This document shows, piece by piece, positions 1 through 10,639 of a stretch of 64,000 nucleotides of DNA (its first letter is position 1; every line of letters begins with the position of its first letter). This DNA is from Hermatobates lingyangjiaoensis. Lineage: Eukaryota > Arthropoda > Insecta > Hemiptera > Hermatobatidae. Where the stretch lies: positions 16,001-80,000 of the forward strand of contig JAPFBL010000576.1 in assembly GCA_026182355.1 (NCBI GenBank), in the 5' to 3' direction. The notes under the pieces are model-generated. The model did not search any database, was not told the DNA's origin, and was given only the letters and a program-made list of their open reading frames with translations. The position numbers and the translations under genes were made by a program.

Positions 1-250
1 TGTCTTCAGGTTTCCGTCGAACAGCTTTAAAATTCTCTGGAGGCCCTAAGGAGCATGTCGCGAAAGCACATGGGTTACAACTAACGAGGGAAATGCTTAC
101 TGACAATACCATGATTTTGCAGCAAGAATACGACCACACCAGGCTGCAAATTTTGGAGGCTATTTTCATCCTCCAAAACCAGCCTACCATTAACAGCCAG
201 GTGGGGGATTCACTAGAATTTTAAAGCTGTTCGACGGAAACCTGAAGACA
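1..250. repeat. Perfect 36-bp inverted repeat flanking the PLE endonuclease fragment
   Basis: Bases 1-36 are the exact reverse complement of 215-250 (36 of 36 by eye). The right arm spans the endonuclease stop codon and the start of the 3' UTR, and ends in CCTGAAGACA; the left arm is its inverted duplicate. The loop is 178 bp of coding sequence. This resembles the head-to-head foldback arrangement of the ribozyme-like units elsewhere in the window. Confidence 0.9.
3..224 (+). pseudogene. Penelope-like element, C-terminal end of GIY-YIG endonuclease ORF (partial)
   Basis: The frame beginning at base 3 stays open to a TAA at 222-224. From about base 39 it reads GGPKEHVAKAHG, then a block with REMLTDNTMIL, then RLQILEAIFILQNQPTINSQ. 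This pattern (EH..K.HG, NT.IL, RL.I.EA.FI....P.IN.Q) is what I know from the end of the GIY-YIG endonuclease domain of Penelope-like retroelements, which nicks target DNA for reverse transcription. The glutamate in EA and the N..Q end are kept. The window edge cuts off the rest. Bases 1-36 are an inverted copy of 215-250, which contains the stop codon region, so the first 12 codons are probably not native coding sequence and the copy is broken. The 3' UTR follows on the same strand. Confidence 0.85.
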
Positions 251-545
251 AACCAGTCACTGAGAGTGAACGAAGACAGTCCATACCTTCCCAAGCACAA
301 ACGGCTGTAGGAAGGTAACCAGAATCCTGGGGAAACCTCACCCTGCGGAAACCTGTTACAACCTTCCAATGATTATGACTGTTAACCTTGCGTGTTTATT
401 TAGTAATGTATTTTAATAGATCAGTATCAATGTTAAGTTTTTATTGTTATTTAGTATTATAGTTTAATTGTGTAAAAATAACCTTGAAAATGGTCGATGT
501 GGACCGAAACATGTTGGTGTAACAAAAATAAAAATTATGGAGAAC
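225..545 (+). repeat. PLE 3' untranslated region / pseudo-LTR end
   Basis: Sequence following the endonuclease stop on the same strand. It holds AT-rich sequence and then a hammerhead-like core at 481-520, and ends near an A-rich stretch at 524-540. Position directly after the endonuclease is where PLE pseudo-LTR ribozymes are known to lie. Confidence 0.6.
481..520 (+). ncRNA. Degenerate hammerhead-like ribozyme in PLE 3' end (family D-like)
   Basis: A stem II hairpin GGTC/GACC is followed by CCGAAACATGTTGG. GAAA is the right core strand of a hammerhead and ACATGT is a palindromic stem III/loop as in dimeric PLE ribozymes. Stem I can pair ACC (before the core) with GGT. The left core reads TTGAAAA where CTGANGA is expected, so C3 and G8 are changed and the copy is probably inactive. 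Confidence 0.5.
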
Positions 546-682
546 TGATATATCTAGTTTCCCGGACTCTTGGAAGCCAGAACTCAGAAGAATGGAAAAA
601 TTAACCCGAAAAGAGTGAAATTGGAAATAGGATAAGTTTTAACAAAACTTGTATAGATGAAGGCCTGCTCCCCAAATACACT

Positions 683-694
683 AATATATATATA

Positions 695-730
<36 letters not shown>
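683..730. repeat. (TA)n microsatellite
   Basis: Nearly pure TA dinucleotides with one TT interruption. It abuts the foldback unit that starts near 777. Confidence 0.95.
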
Positions 731-732
<2 letters not shown>

Positions 733-776
733 TGCAGAAACAACACAGTAAAAAAAACATGCCTGAAAATGAATGA

Positions 777-967
777 AATTTAAACCACAAGAAAATGTTA
801 AACAAGAGAAATAAATGCGCTGAGGCCTTTCACTTTACGTTATCAGAGAGCTAACAAAGTAAGAACAAAGTAATATGTTGTTCTGACTTTGTTTGCTATC
901 TGGTGACATGAACTGAAAAGCCTCAGAGCTTTTATTTCTATTGTTTTCCTTTTTCTTGTGGTTTAAA

Positions 968-968
<1 letters not shown>
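777..968. repeat. Foldback unit with family F hammerhead-like cores in both arms
   Basis: Arms 777-868 and 878-968 are near-complementary, from AAACCACAAGAAAA on the left to its complement near 955-966. The minus arm carries CTGATAACGTAAAGTGAAAGG (positions 826-846) and the plus arm CTGGTGACATGAACTGAAAAG (900-920). Both look like decayed forms of CTGATGACATAAAGTGAAAG, seen intact at 25967-25987. Both ends run into (TA)n. Confidence 0.7.
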
Positions 969-969
<1 letters not shown>

Positions 970-1014
<45 letters not shown>

Positions 1015-1019
1015 TATAT
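970..1019. repeat. (TA)n microsatellite
   Basis: About 25 TA units with one AA break, at the right end of the family F foldback. Confidence 0.95.
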
Positions 1020-2110
1020 TTATAAAAGTATTGACCGTAGATAGCTATTGTATTTTCTTATTTGTAAGTAATTGCGCTTTTCATGATGTTTGATTTTTGG
1101 ATGATAGTATTATTTTTTATATTTCTTCTATTTTGTAGGCCTATGAAAAATGTTTTAATAACGAGACCAAGCACGTTGTAGACGCAACGGCTAGTAACCC
1201 AAATATATATATATATAATGTAAGTTCAAAATATAAAAAAATACATGGTAGCCATAGTTTACATGATGTACGAGAAAGATAAGCCCAAAAGTAAAAGTTA
1301 AGTTTGCATTGAATGGCATAAATTGGAATAATTTTTCATCAGTTGTTGACAAGAGGTATGAGGCGTTAACATGTGTAAAGAACGTGTTACTAGAGGTAAT
1401 AATCGGCCGAAGCAACCTACAATTTATCATTTTAAAACCTAGGAGGGTTCATCTGTCGAATTGACGAATTTATGAGGGGCTTATATCATTAATCATAAGC
1501 ATCGAAAGGCTAATTCCTTCCATTTCCTCTCCAAGTGATATGTGCACATTAAGTTGATTATATCATCCCACTGCAGGGATGTTAATATCATTCGCAGTCA
1601 ATATTCTACTACGATATTTAAGCCACAAATATATACTTTTCCCACCTGATTCAATCATTTATCATTTCTGAAATGTCATCCCTCTACGATTGATTGATGC
1701 TAAACATGGTTGAACCTTAAGTAACTTCTGAGTCAAGAGAGGGTTAAAAGACTAATTTTCTCTGTTCAATTTTATATCATTCACAAATAGCTCAAAAGCT
1801 AAATAATTTCCAGGAACATGTTTTTTGAAAAATATTTATAATAACAATGATTTTGTGTTTTATAATTAATTACTTTCCATACATACATAAAAAGTAATTA
1901 ATTAAAAACCACTACGTCATTGTACCCCATATAAAAGTTCATATATATATATATAAATATACATTCAAGTCGGTTGCTGGGACGGTTTGCTGCCCTTTTG
2001 TTTCCGGCGTGCTTCGTCACCCATTCTATTTTCTCTTGAAGTCGGATCATCCGAAAATTTTAGTTTGTAAGTGTGTCTCAATCTCTGTGTGTTGCTTTTC
2101 TTCGTTTTTG
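1020..2110. other. No gene seen; small fragment of D/A-type repeat
   Basis: AT-rich unique-looking sequence. At 1132-1190 there is a fragment (CCTATGAAAAATG, then GAGACCAAGCACG) that matches pieces of family D and of the spacer in family A/C units at 4720-4745. No codon-like pattern is visible in the short open frames. Confidence 0.5.
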
Positions 2111-2115
2111 AGATG

Positions 2116-2148
<33 letters not shown>

Positions 2149-2152
2149 TATA
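2116..2152. repeat. (TA)n microsatellite
   Basis: TA dinucleotide tract, interrupted near its right end. Confidence 0.95.
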
Positions 2153-2159
2153 TATCTTG

Positions 2160-2840
2160 GAAGCAGACATTCTTTAATACTAAATTCTATAAAATTTCAT
2201 ATCCTGAAGATGAATGTTGATCATTTGGAACTATAGAAACTATACTTTACTATGTACACGAAATAAGGAGAGGTTATTTAAGAAAATTGAGAAGCTTGTA
2301 AAAACAGGTATCAACTAAGTTTGGTGTTATTTTCAATAATGTTAATTAGCAGGATTTTAAAATAAGCACGTGAAATAAAGAAATAACATTCAAACCACTG
2401 TAAAAAAGCAAAAAATGAGGCTAAGAGATTTCAGTCAAAACAACTGGTCTTCATCAGAGGTTCACCCACTGAAACAAGTGATGTCTGCCATCTGGTACTG
2501 AGAAGGTAGAGAGGAAGAAAAGTATTTGTAAAATGAGTCCTTGCTTGTTTTCACAGTGACTAACATGAGATATCAGATATGATAACGCAGCCAAAATATA
2601 GTGAAGAGTGTTTTATCAATCACTTCTACGTCTTCACATTCTGTGAATTTATTTTATTTAAACTGTCGAACCGTCCAATAGAACGAAATATAGGAATGAG
2701 TTGTATCAATTCTTTTTCCGATTTAAAAATCTGTTCTACATACTGTACGGTATGTAGTTAACAAGATTTCACAATAAACATTAGTAACGATTTGTTTAAC
2801 TTGATTTGGTCCTGATGAGAGCAATAGCCTCACCTAAGAG
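2160..2840. other. No gene seen
   Basis: AT-rich. GAGATTTCAGTCAAAACAAC then TCTTCATCAGAGG (2425-2461) resembles a very decayed minus-strand ribozyme-like unit. Short open frames do not resemble a protein. Confidence 0.4.
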
Positions 2841-3115
2841 GGTTAACAGCTAGTGGATATTTTTTTACTTTTTTCCTCCTGTACTCCTTTGTTCATTCTG
2901 ACATTTTGCCCTGGTCTATTATTCTTTTCTGCACTTTACACCCTTCAAAATATCAGTCTTGCCTCCACTCGTCTCAACCCCCCTAACAGGTGTTTCTACA
3001 TCTTTGGTTTCATTTGGGATTTGTCTCTGACGAAGACCGCTTGTTACGGTTGAAAGATCTTAACATTTTTCTCATTTCTTATTGTGGTTTGGACGTTGAT
3101 TGCTGTACTGTATAT
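2840..3115 (+). repeat. Family B unit (PLE-like pseudo-LTR fragment), plus strand
   Basis: A C/T-rich leader (2860-3015: CTGTACTCC, CATTTTGCCCTG, CCTCCACTCGTCTCAACCCC) is followed by the B core and then TTCTTATTGTGGTTTGGACG. The same order and wording recurs at 14340-14590 (+) and 26120-26350 (-), so this is a dispersed element. Confidence 0.75.
3023..3065 (+). ncRNA. Hammerhead-like core, family B
   Basis: CTGACGA then A, stem II GACCG/CGGTT closing CTTGTTA, then GAAAGATCTT. It keeps the CUGANGA and GAAA core strands. Stem I is weak because the sequence after the core is AACA, not AGTC as in the better copies. One extra base lies between A9 and stem II. Confidence 0.5.
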
Positions 3116-3129
3116 AGATATATTAAAAA

Positions 3130-4550
3130 TAATTTATGTTAAATGACTCTAGTCACTTAATTTAAAAAAAAAAAGAATAAAATGAATTGAATTTACATAA
3201 ATAGTTACATTATTAAAATATTTATGTGACTTTCTAATTGTTTTAAACTTGACATAGGGTTGAAACATAAATCTCTTTTCCATTACACCCCCGGGGATTG
3301 TGTGAATTAAATTCTTTAACTTGCATCAATCGAATCTGAGTGCGTGGGTTTTAGGCATTTAAAGTTTTAGGGGTTGTTCAAAAAAGGGTGAAGGGGAAGG
3401 CCTTTCGTAAAGGGTTTACAGGCGGCAGTATCCCATAACACTCTCGTGAAGGACGTACAGAGGGCCTGATTTACACTCTTTTACCAAAAAGAACCCTTCG
3501 GTCAACCACTCTTTTCATGATATTGATACAAGAGTTTTTTTTTTACAATATTCTTTTAGTACAATGATATGAGGGTAAAATACTATTATTTTTTCACAAA
3601 GGTATTTATTTATATAAGGAATAAATATTCAGTATTCATCCTTTAATCGCCAATAGTAGAGATTCCTGCTTTGTATATTTTTTGTTCCTTCATCGATTCT
3701 GTTTTCAATTTACTTTAATCTCTTTCTGATAATATCCATCGCCGCGTTTCTTAGATATCTTATCAAATATATTACGTATCACCTTCACAGCCCCAAACCA
3801 TCTTGCCTTTCTCCTTTGAATCCCCAAGTACTTTTCTATACCTACAAGGATGTTCCCTTCCGTTCCGTTCATAACGACTGCAATGTATGAAAGCTTTCTA
3901 ATAGTAATTTCTTTTTATGCCATATCATATTTTTAACCTACATCTTTTCTTCTCTTTCAGTTTGACTACTACAAATATCCAGTTTTCATATTCATATTCT
4001 TTTCAGGGAAGTTTTTTTTTCCAGTTTAGAAAATTTACTGTATAATTCCATAAGACCGCTATTTCAAACATTCATTTTTTGCCTGTAGATATATGTTTTT
4101 TTTGCTTTGTAAATTCACAGCCTAATAAAAAGCATTGGTGCATAATGGCTATCTCCTTAAATTACGTTTCAGTTAAAATTAGTTTTCAGAATTTATTCAA
4201 TTAATTAATAACGCTACTTGTAAAACATGTATAAAAACGTCTGATTTGAAAAATGGAATATTATCTTTAGCAGGTATTTCCAAAAAACAATACAGCTGAA
4301 GAATGTAGCTAGTAATTAGTAGCCGTAATTAGTTAGTAGCTAGTAATTAGTAGTAATAATATTACTACTAATTATAATAACAATTTATAATTTCTTATAA
4401 TCGAGTAAGTCGTACACAAAATATGTGCAGTTAGCCTTATTTGTTAGATTGGTACTCCCGAAATTAGAATTCAATATTAGAAATATTTTCTTTGAATACA
4501 AATTACCTAAAAATACCTTAGAAATTTGTCAGCATCCTATTAAATTTGTA
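3130..4550. other. No gene seen
   Basis: AT-rich. Bases 3370-3490 are less AT-rich (GGGTGAAGGGGAAGGCC, AGGCGGCAGTATCCC) and non-repetitive within the window; purpose unknown. 4310-4380 has short direct copies of TAGTAATTAGTAG. Confidence 0.4.
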
Positions 4551-4551
4551 G

Positions 4552-4557
<6 letters not shown>

Positions 4558-4618
<61 letters not shown>
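4558..4618. repeat. (TC)n followed by (TA)n
   Basis: About 16 TC units run directly into about 14 TA units. Confidence 0.95.
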
Positions 4619-4623
<5 letters not shown>

Positions 4624-4635
4624 CAGTTCAGAATT

Positions 4636-4745
4636 GAAGATAGGTAGCACAGAAAGTAAAAGAAACACTCTTACAGACTCAAATTTTCGGGTAATCCGTC
4701 TTCAGGAAGGAAAGAGAAATGGAGACCAAGCACATTGTAGACGCA
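4636..4745 (-). repeat. Family A unit, minus strand, with ribozyme-like core
   Basis: Minus strand 4709-4676 reads CTGAAGAC, GG...CC stem II, CCGAAAATTTGAGTC. It is followed outward by the spacer GAGACCAAGCACATTG that also accompanies A cores at 19830-19860. Stem I is weak in this copy. It is joined tail-to-head with the C unit that begins at about 4780. Confidence 0.65.
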
Positions 4746-4782
4746 ATGTGCCGCAAGGCGGTAACCCTGCCTTCCTGCGGGA

Positions 4783-4920
4783 CTCTTCGATCTTCTCACC
4801 TCCTGATGACGACGATGGTCAAAATATCGATGTGAGTTATGTCTGTGTCTTTATGTGTGTTTCCTTCGTTTTGAATTTATTTTATTTAAAAAGTCCGCTG
4901 GACCGTTTCTTTTAATTGTA
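4783..4920 (+). repeat. Family C unit, plus strand, with hammerhead-like core 4795-4836
   Basis: CTCAC (4795-4799) can pair with GTGAG (4832-4836) as an outer stem. Between them lie CTGATGA, C, GAC-GATG-GTC and AAAATATCGATG. G12 of GAAA is changed to A here. The downstream tail (TCTGTGTCTTT, TTCCTTCGTTTTGAATTT, CCGCTGGACCGTTTC) recurs at 33255-33345, and its first part at 20440 and 26495. It ends in (TA)n. Confidence 0.7.
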
Positions 4921-4947
4921 TATATATATATATATATATATATACGA

Positions 4948-5029
<82 letters not shown>
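4919..5029. repeat. (TA)n then (TG)n microsatellite
   Basis: About 13 TA units, a short CGAG break, then about 40 TG units. The open frames across it are products of the repeat. Confidence 0.95.
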
Positions 5030-5217
5030 TGTGTTTGTGAGAGTGTGTTAACAGTAATTTCTCACGGTACGTCTTGCTTTTTGACGACGACCATCAACAA
5101 GGTTAAAATATTAAATCCAATCATAAGATATATTTTCTTTCCACCTGTAATTTGTTTTGTTTTTAATTTTTATATATAGTTCATATTTTCTGTTTAGTAG
5201 AAGTAATAGTTTATATA

Positions 5218-6556
5218 ATACAACTACTGGAATATAATATGTAGTTATCATGACTTATTTGTAAAGCTTGTATTCTTTTGACTTCTAAAATTGGCTCTTC
5301 AAATTATCTTTATTTAGAGATGTAATTTAGTTTGAACATAGAGGGTAAAGATTAAAACTGCTGTATTGAGTATGATTGTTCAAGACAATGCCAATAAAAG
5401 TTGATACATTGATAATTAAAAAAAATCTTGTTTCGTAAAAATACTAATCATGATATTGATTATCAAACTAGAAAGTTGTTGTACACTTTCACTTGCTTCA
5501 AAGATTTAAAGCTCTGGAATAGAAAGGCATGGTTTTATTCATAAATTTTAGACATAATTTTAGAGACAAAACTGCTAAATAAATTGAAAAATTATTTGTA
5601 TTGTAATTAAAGTCGTTTTAATTAATTATTTTGATCACTTATGGTAATAAGAATAAGTTTAGCTACATTAAAGTAAAGTTGAGACCACTCAAGGTATTCT
5701 ATTTAATACAAAAGGTATTTTTAATTAAAATAAAACGTGATAAGATTTTCCAAATGAAATATTTTTAATCAGGTTTTTGTTTGAACTTGTTGGTCACTTC
5801 TGTCTTTTACTAATTTTCATATTACTTTCAACACAAAAGTTCTAATTTCTTGAATACAGAAGAGAGCTACTCTCTCTTTCACTCTTCTTATTTTCTTTCT
5901 TTTGACTTCGTCTACTCTACATCTGTCACTCAGTTTCTCTCTTTCTTCAACTGACTGTCTCTCTCTTTCCTCTGTCTCTCCTCTTCTCTATTCTTTCATA
6001 TAATGTCTTATTCTATCTGTGTTTCATTCACCGGCGTTCCCAAACCATTCGGCTACCACACCATGTCTTATTCTATCTGTGTTTCATTCACCGGCGTTCC
6101 CAAACCATTCGGCTACCACACAATGTCTTATTCTATCTCTACTTTTGCTCTGTTTATCCCTCTAATGCTTACTTTGAACCTGCTTTATTTTTTCTACTGA
6201 TTATCTCTACTTTTCGTAAAATATCCCATTTCAGTTATTTATTAAATTTATCTCTTTTTCTCTCTTAGTTACTTCTTAGCTTGAACTTACTTTCACCCTC
6301 TTCTCCTTTTCTATTCGATTTTCGTAAAATTCTTCTAAATCCCTTGATTTCCTTTTCAATATTTAATAAAACAAAAATTTGTTAAAAGTTATGCTGATTT
6401 GCTATAGGGCATAAGATACAGCAGTTTCAATCTTTACCTTCTACATGCAATCGAAATTACATCTCTAAATAGAGAACATTTGAAGAACTAATTCTATAAC
6501 TCAAATAAAAAAAACTTTACAAAAAAGTAATGATAACTATTATATTCCAGTAGTTG
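5218..6556. mobile_element. Foldback / MITE-like element with long inverted arms
   Basis: The arm at about 5218-5386 (CAACTACTGGAATATAAT... TTTAGAGATGTAATTT... GGTAAAGATT, ACTGCTGTAT) is repeated in inverted form at about 6405-6556, with roughly 75-80 percent identity by eye. The termini read CAACTACTGG/CCAGTAGTTG. The 1-kb inside has no coding frame; it carries T/C-rich sequence and a 60-bp tandem duplication at 6004-6123. No clear target-site duplication is visible. It could be a non-autonomous DNA transposon or an inverted duplication. Confidence 0.65.
6004..6123. repeat. 60-bp tandem duplication, 2 copies
   Basis: Two almost exact copies of a 60-bp unit starting ATGTCTTATTCTATCTG. Each contains TTCACCGGCGTTCCCAAACC and CGGCTACCACAC; the minus strand reads GTGTGGTAGCCGAATGG, resembling a tRNA A-box of Ser/Leu type. 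The same 36-base block is at 11637-11672. The open frame across it exists because 60 is a multiple of 3. Confidence 0.9.
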
Positions 6557-7217
6557 TTTTCACTAACTTTGTAAATAGGTCCGATATTTTGACGATCTGA
6601 ACACACGTTGTCAGGAGTGAAAGTAGTATTAGGATAAAACATCATTAAACTGAAAGGTTTTTTAGAAATCACACTGGTGCAGATTGATCGGAAATTTTCC
6701 GTAGTTTCTATATTTTGTACTCTTACTTATCTTACTTTTTAACTATCTAAATTTTTTCCAGGGTAGACTGATAAGTATTGTGTCCAATATTTGCCCATCT
6801 CCCAGTTCATTATTTGCATCTTTCTTTCTCTCTGACTATAAATCTATCATATATTTCTCACTATGTATGTATCTCTATTTTTCTGTTTTTTACTGGGTAT
6901 GTACACTGGTGATTAGTGTACCCAGTGTATGATTACCTACCCACTGTATGATCGCCTACCCAGTTCAGTATCATATTCATCACATTTTATCTATATTTAT
7001 GATTCTCACCAGGCATGTAGACTTATAATTAGTATGCCCAATGATTACTCATAGCTTGTTCTTTCTTTTTCTCTCTCATGAGTATATTTCTATCCTTCTA
7101 TCTCCTGGTGGGTATGAAGACATGTAATTAGTGTACCCAGTGTATAAATCACCTACCTAGTTCTCTCCCTTATCGTTCACTTTTTATCAATCTATGGTTG
7201 TTTACTTTCCTATTCTT

Positions 7218-7218
7218 T

Positions 7219-7293
<75 letters not shown>
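7218..7293. repeat. (TC)n/(TG)n microsatellite
   Basis: About 33 TC units then 4 TG units. Confidence 0.95.
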
Positions 7294-7295
<2 letters not shown>

Positions 7296-7446
7296 ATCAG
7301 TGTGCATGTCTATGTATTACGGGGCAAGATAACTGGGTAGGCAATCATACCTACCAATTGTGGGTTTACACACCCTGCAGGAAACGGAAACATAAGAGAT
7401 GTATAGATATTGAGAGAGAGAACAGAAAGAAAGAAAAAGAAAGGAG

Positions 7447-7488
<42 letters not shown>
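7447..7488. repeat. (GA)n microsatellite
   Basis: GA dinucleotides with an AGAGAA break; about 150 bp from the TC tract, so the two could pair as a hairpin. Confidence 0.95.
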
Positions 7489-7774
7489 CTGACTATCTCT
7501 CTATTTCTATCTTCTTGTTTCCTGCTTGGAATATATACTGATAATTAGTGTGTCTAGTTCATGATTACCTTTTAATCCAGAAAAATAGTTAAAAGAAAAA
7601 CAAGTATTTTAATAATAAAAATAGTAGTATAGAGTAATCAATGAATCAGTAAAGGGAAAAGAATTGATTTATTGTTATTTTATTTAAATAGGGTTCTTTC
7701 AGTGATATATATGGCATTGTTTCCATGCGGACTCACTTGCTTGAGTAGCTATAGGTCTTAGTTAAGTCAAATCG

Positions 7775-8005
7775 GAAATCACAGTGCATTTAGGTTTGTC
7801 GTGTGGAGGGGGGGGGGGGGCGAGAAGCAATTTAACACAACTGACTGCGGAGGCGGCTGGGCCACTGATCAGCCGCAAGTCCGTTAATTCCCTTTGACAG
7901 TGACATGAAGGGCTAATCACCAAGGGCACGCCATGCGGGCAGCTGTCTCCTACACCCTTCTTCAGCCTTTCAACCTTAATTGATCCCTTTACTTCCTGCA
8001 AAACC
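7775..8005. promoter_or_regulatory. Candidate conserved non-coding block
   Basis: A roughly 200-bp stretch of much higher GC than its surroundings and without internal repeats, apart from a G-run (7807-7820). It holds TGATCAGCCGC, CCCTTTGACAGTGACATGAA and GGGCACGCCATGCGGGCAGC. The frames in it do not look like a protein. Its composition is the only evidence; it may be an enhancer or an old gene fragment. Confidence 0.3.
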
Positions 8006-8216
8006 TTCTCTTATTTTCTTTTTTTTTTTTTTTTGCTTCATTGACAAAGGTGTGAAAATGATTTTTTTTTTTTTGTTAAACCTAGTATGAAAAAGGTGTG
8101 TTGAATATGGATTGTGAAGAAGTGAGTAAAACATGGTTATTAACTAACATGGGCAGCGGTGTCATTTAAACCTTTATCAAAACACCTTTCTTGATACATG
8201 AGTTATTTGTGGGGAG

Positions 8217-8712
8217 GGAAGGAGAAAAGAGAGGGAGAGAGAGAGAGAGAGAGAAGGGGACGAAGGGAGAGGAGAGAGAGAGAAAAGGAGGAGTGAGGTA
8301 GGGAGAGAGAGGGAGAGAGATAGGGAGAGGGGAAGGATGGGAGGGAGGGAGAGGGGAAGGATGGGAGGGAGGGAGAGAGTGAGAGAGAGAAGGAGGAGTG
8401 AGGTAGGGAGGGAGAAAGGGAGAGGGAGAGGGAGAAAGGAAGGATGGGAGGGAGGGAGAGAGTGTGAGAGAGAGAAGGAGGAGTGAGGTAGGGAGAGAGA
8501 AAGGAAAAGAGAGATAGGGAGAAAGGAAGGATGGGAATGAGAGAGTGGTAAGAGGGAGAGAAGTTGGCCGGAGGGAGAGAGAGAAGGAGTGAGGAAGGCA
8601 AGGAGGGAGAGGGAGAGAGAGAGAGAAGGAGGAGTGAGGTACGAAGAGAGAAAGGGAGTGATAGGGAGAGGAATAGCGAGAGAGTGAATGAGAGAGTGAG
8701 AGAGAGAGAGAA
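8217..8712. repeat. 500-bp polypurine (GGGA/GA) minisatellite
   Basis: The plus strand is almost purely G and A. A motif AAGGAGGAGTGAGGTAGG recurs near 8285, 8390, 8475 and 8626, so it is a degenerate minisatellite with irregular spacing. The long overlapping minus-strand frames of Ser/Leu/Pro are translations of this tract in three frames, not genes. Confidence 0.95.
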
Positions 8713-8829
8713 TATATACTTTGAAAACAGAAAAGAAACGAACAAAACCAGACATTACGACTCACTTTCAATTTTTCGACCCTTTCAACTGTTATCACTA
8801 GAAAATTTGAGTAGAAAAAGTGAGAAGAC

Positions 8830-9285
8830 GAACATCAAGTGAACAGACTCTCAGAATATGTGTAGGTTGACCAAAACAAAAACGTAAAAAGTACTAAAAA
8901 TAGCTGAAGAAGAACACGAAATTGATAAAACATAATAATGGAATAAAAATAAATGAACCTTGATAACAAATAAATTTAATATCATAGATAATTAATAAAC
9001 TAATGAGTATATGCCTGACAAATACGATAACATATCAACTGCTTAATAGAATAAGCAGATTATGTAATCGGATATCAATTCTCTAGGTTCAAACCTTAAA
9101 ATTAAGGTTTTTAAAATCTTATTTTTACTCAGAAGTACAAATTTTTGAACTGGAAAATGACATTTACTGTATTTAAACGAAATAACAATCTTGACTGGTC
9201 GAAACCTTCGACTAGACTGTCTAGTGTGAACTATAAAAAAAATAAGAGTTCACATGTTCACATGATGTATGAACAAAAATCCAGA
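8830..9285. other. No gene seen
   Basis: AT-rich, no recognisable repeat. Confidence 0.4.
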
Positions 9286-9287
9286 GT

Positions 9288-9358
9288 GAGAGTGGTTATG
9301 GAACCCTAAACTACCCGTCTAGAGGCTAGGATGCAATCCACTGAGCTACCACTCCTCC
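9288..9358 (-). repeat. tRNA-like fragment (SINE head or tRNA pseudogene)
   Basis: The minus strand reads GAGTGGTAGCTCAGTGG (A-box) followed about 40 bases later by TAGGGTTCCATAACC, a poor B-box. The fold is not a complete cloverleaf. No body of the main SINE family follows. Confidence 0.45.
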
Positions 9359-9359
9359 T

Positions 9360-10635
9360 ACATTCTAAGTTTACTAATTTTGAAAACTATTTACATCTAG
9401 AATTTAGACTGAACAGAAACTACTTACTTTGCTCATCTTGAAGAAACAATCCTCATTGGCAAATTCAAGTTAGTAAAACTTCTCTAAGATTAAAAATTGA
9501 TCTGCATACAAAATACAGCCGAAAATGAAGGCTCCCTCATGAAGGTTTAGAACTAGTGATTTGGCAAAGGAACGTGACAGCAATTTTACCTCCGTTATTG
9601 ATCAGAAAAATATGATTAGCCTTTCCTTTCCATACAACTTTTAGGAATTTCTTAATAAAATAAAATGCTTTTGGCATATTGTATAGAATTAAAACACAAT
9701 ATAATGAAATCAGCATTTTATTTCAAAAATCCAACAGAAATTGTCATATTTGGAAGCATTTTCATGAATTTCATCTTGTTAAGCATATTAATGTTTATAA
9801 TTTTAAATTTACATTTAAATAGATTAAGAATTATTTTATAATAATCTCATATGGATAAGTATAATATTCCCTTTTTGTTCAATAAGCTGAACAAAAATCC
9901 TTTAAAATTGTCTTAATGTAATCAGGTAAACACATGATTGGTTTTTATCACTGATATAAAATATTGAAACAGGAAAGGATACATACTTTCCTTTTTTTTT
10001 GCATTTATTATTTATTATATATTAATTCTATTCCTGTATTATTTGTCTTTACATTCCCTAAATATTTTTTAGATTTTTTTTTTCTTTTAATTGTTCAACC
10101 CAAAACGTGTAAAACCAATTCACTAGTAAAAACCATACATAAAGCAGAAGGTTGTAACGTTTGTTTGTTTCTATTGTTATTAATTTTACATCTTCAACGC
10201 AAGTAAGGCATCTTCTTACAAAAAAAGAAAGTATCTTGGGTCATTTTGGCGCTTTATATATAATTTTTTTGGAGTTTCTGGTAGAACTAAAGATTGGTAG
10301 ATGCTACATGATTATTTCAAATCACGACTTTATAGATGATCAGCAGACGTGCCCATTTTTGACGGGTATTTGACAAAATTTCAGAGATATTACGTGCTAT
10401 TCCAAAATATTAGACATTATATAATAGTATAAAAAACCATTATTATTAGAATGCATAACTGTCATTAGATCTGGGTTTGTTTTACATTTTGCAGCTTTAG
10501 ACACTGAGCTCCAATTTTATTTTATTCTAGGCATACTTCTTATTTAGTACGGGGGTAGGTAGGACTCACATTTTAAAAACAAGGAAATTATGATAAACAC
10601 AATCAACATTAAAATCAACTAACAATACCTATTTG
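9360..10635. other. No gene seen
   Basis: AT-rich, low complexity, with short open frames only. Confidence 0.4.
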
Positions 10636-10639
10636 CTAC

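Larger units (their letters stand above)
6880..7600. repeat. Degenerate tandem/dispersed repeat with (TC)n, (TG)n and (GA)n expansions
   Basis: Copies of a motif like CTGGGTATGTACACTGGTG..ATTAGTGTACCCAGT occur near 6893, 7012, 7106 and 7527, separated by pyrimidine-rich spacers. Two simple-sequence tracts grew inside: (TC)n at 7218-7285 and (GA)n at 7447-7488. The open frame 7286-7492 is translated microsatellite. Confidence 0.7.

Noticed and set aside
8166..8798. Three overlapping long minus-strand frames rich in Ser, Leu and Pro
   Set aside because: They are all translations of the purine minisatellite; a GA-rich repeat is stop-free in several frames.
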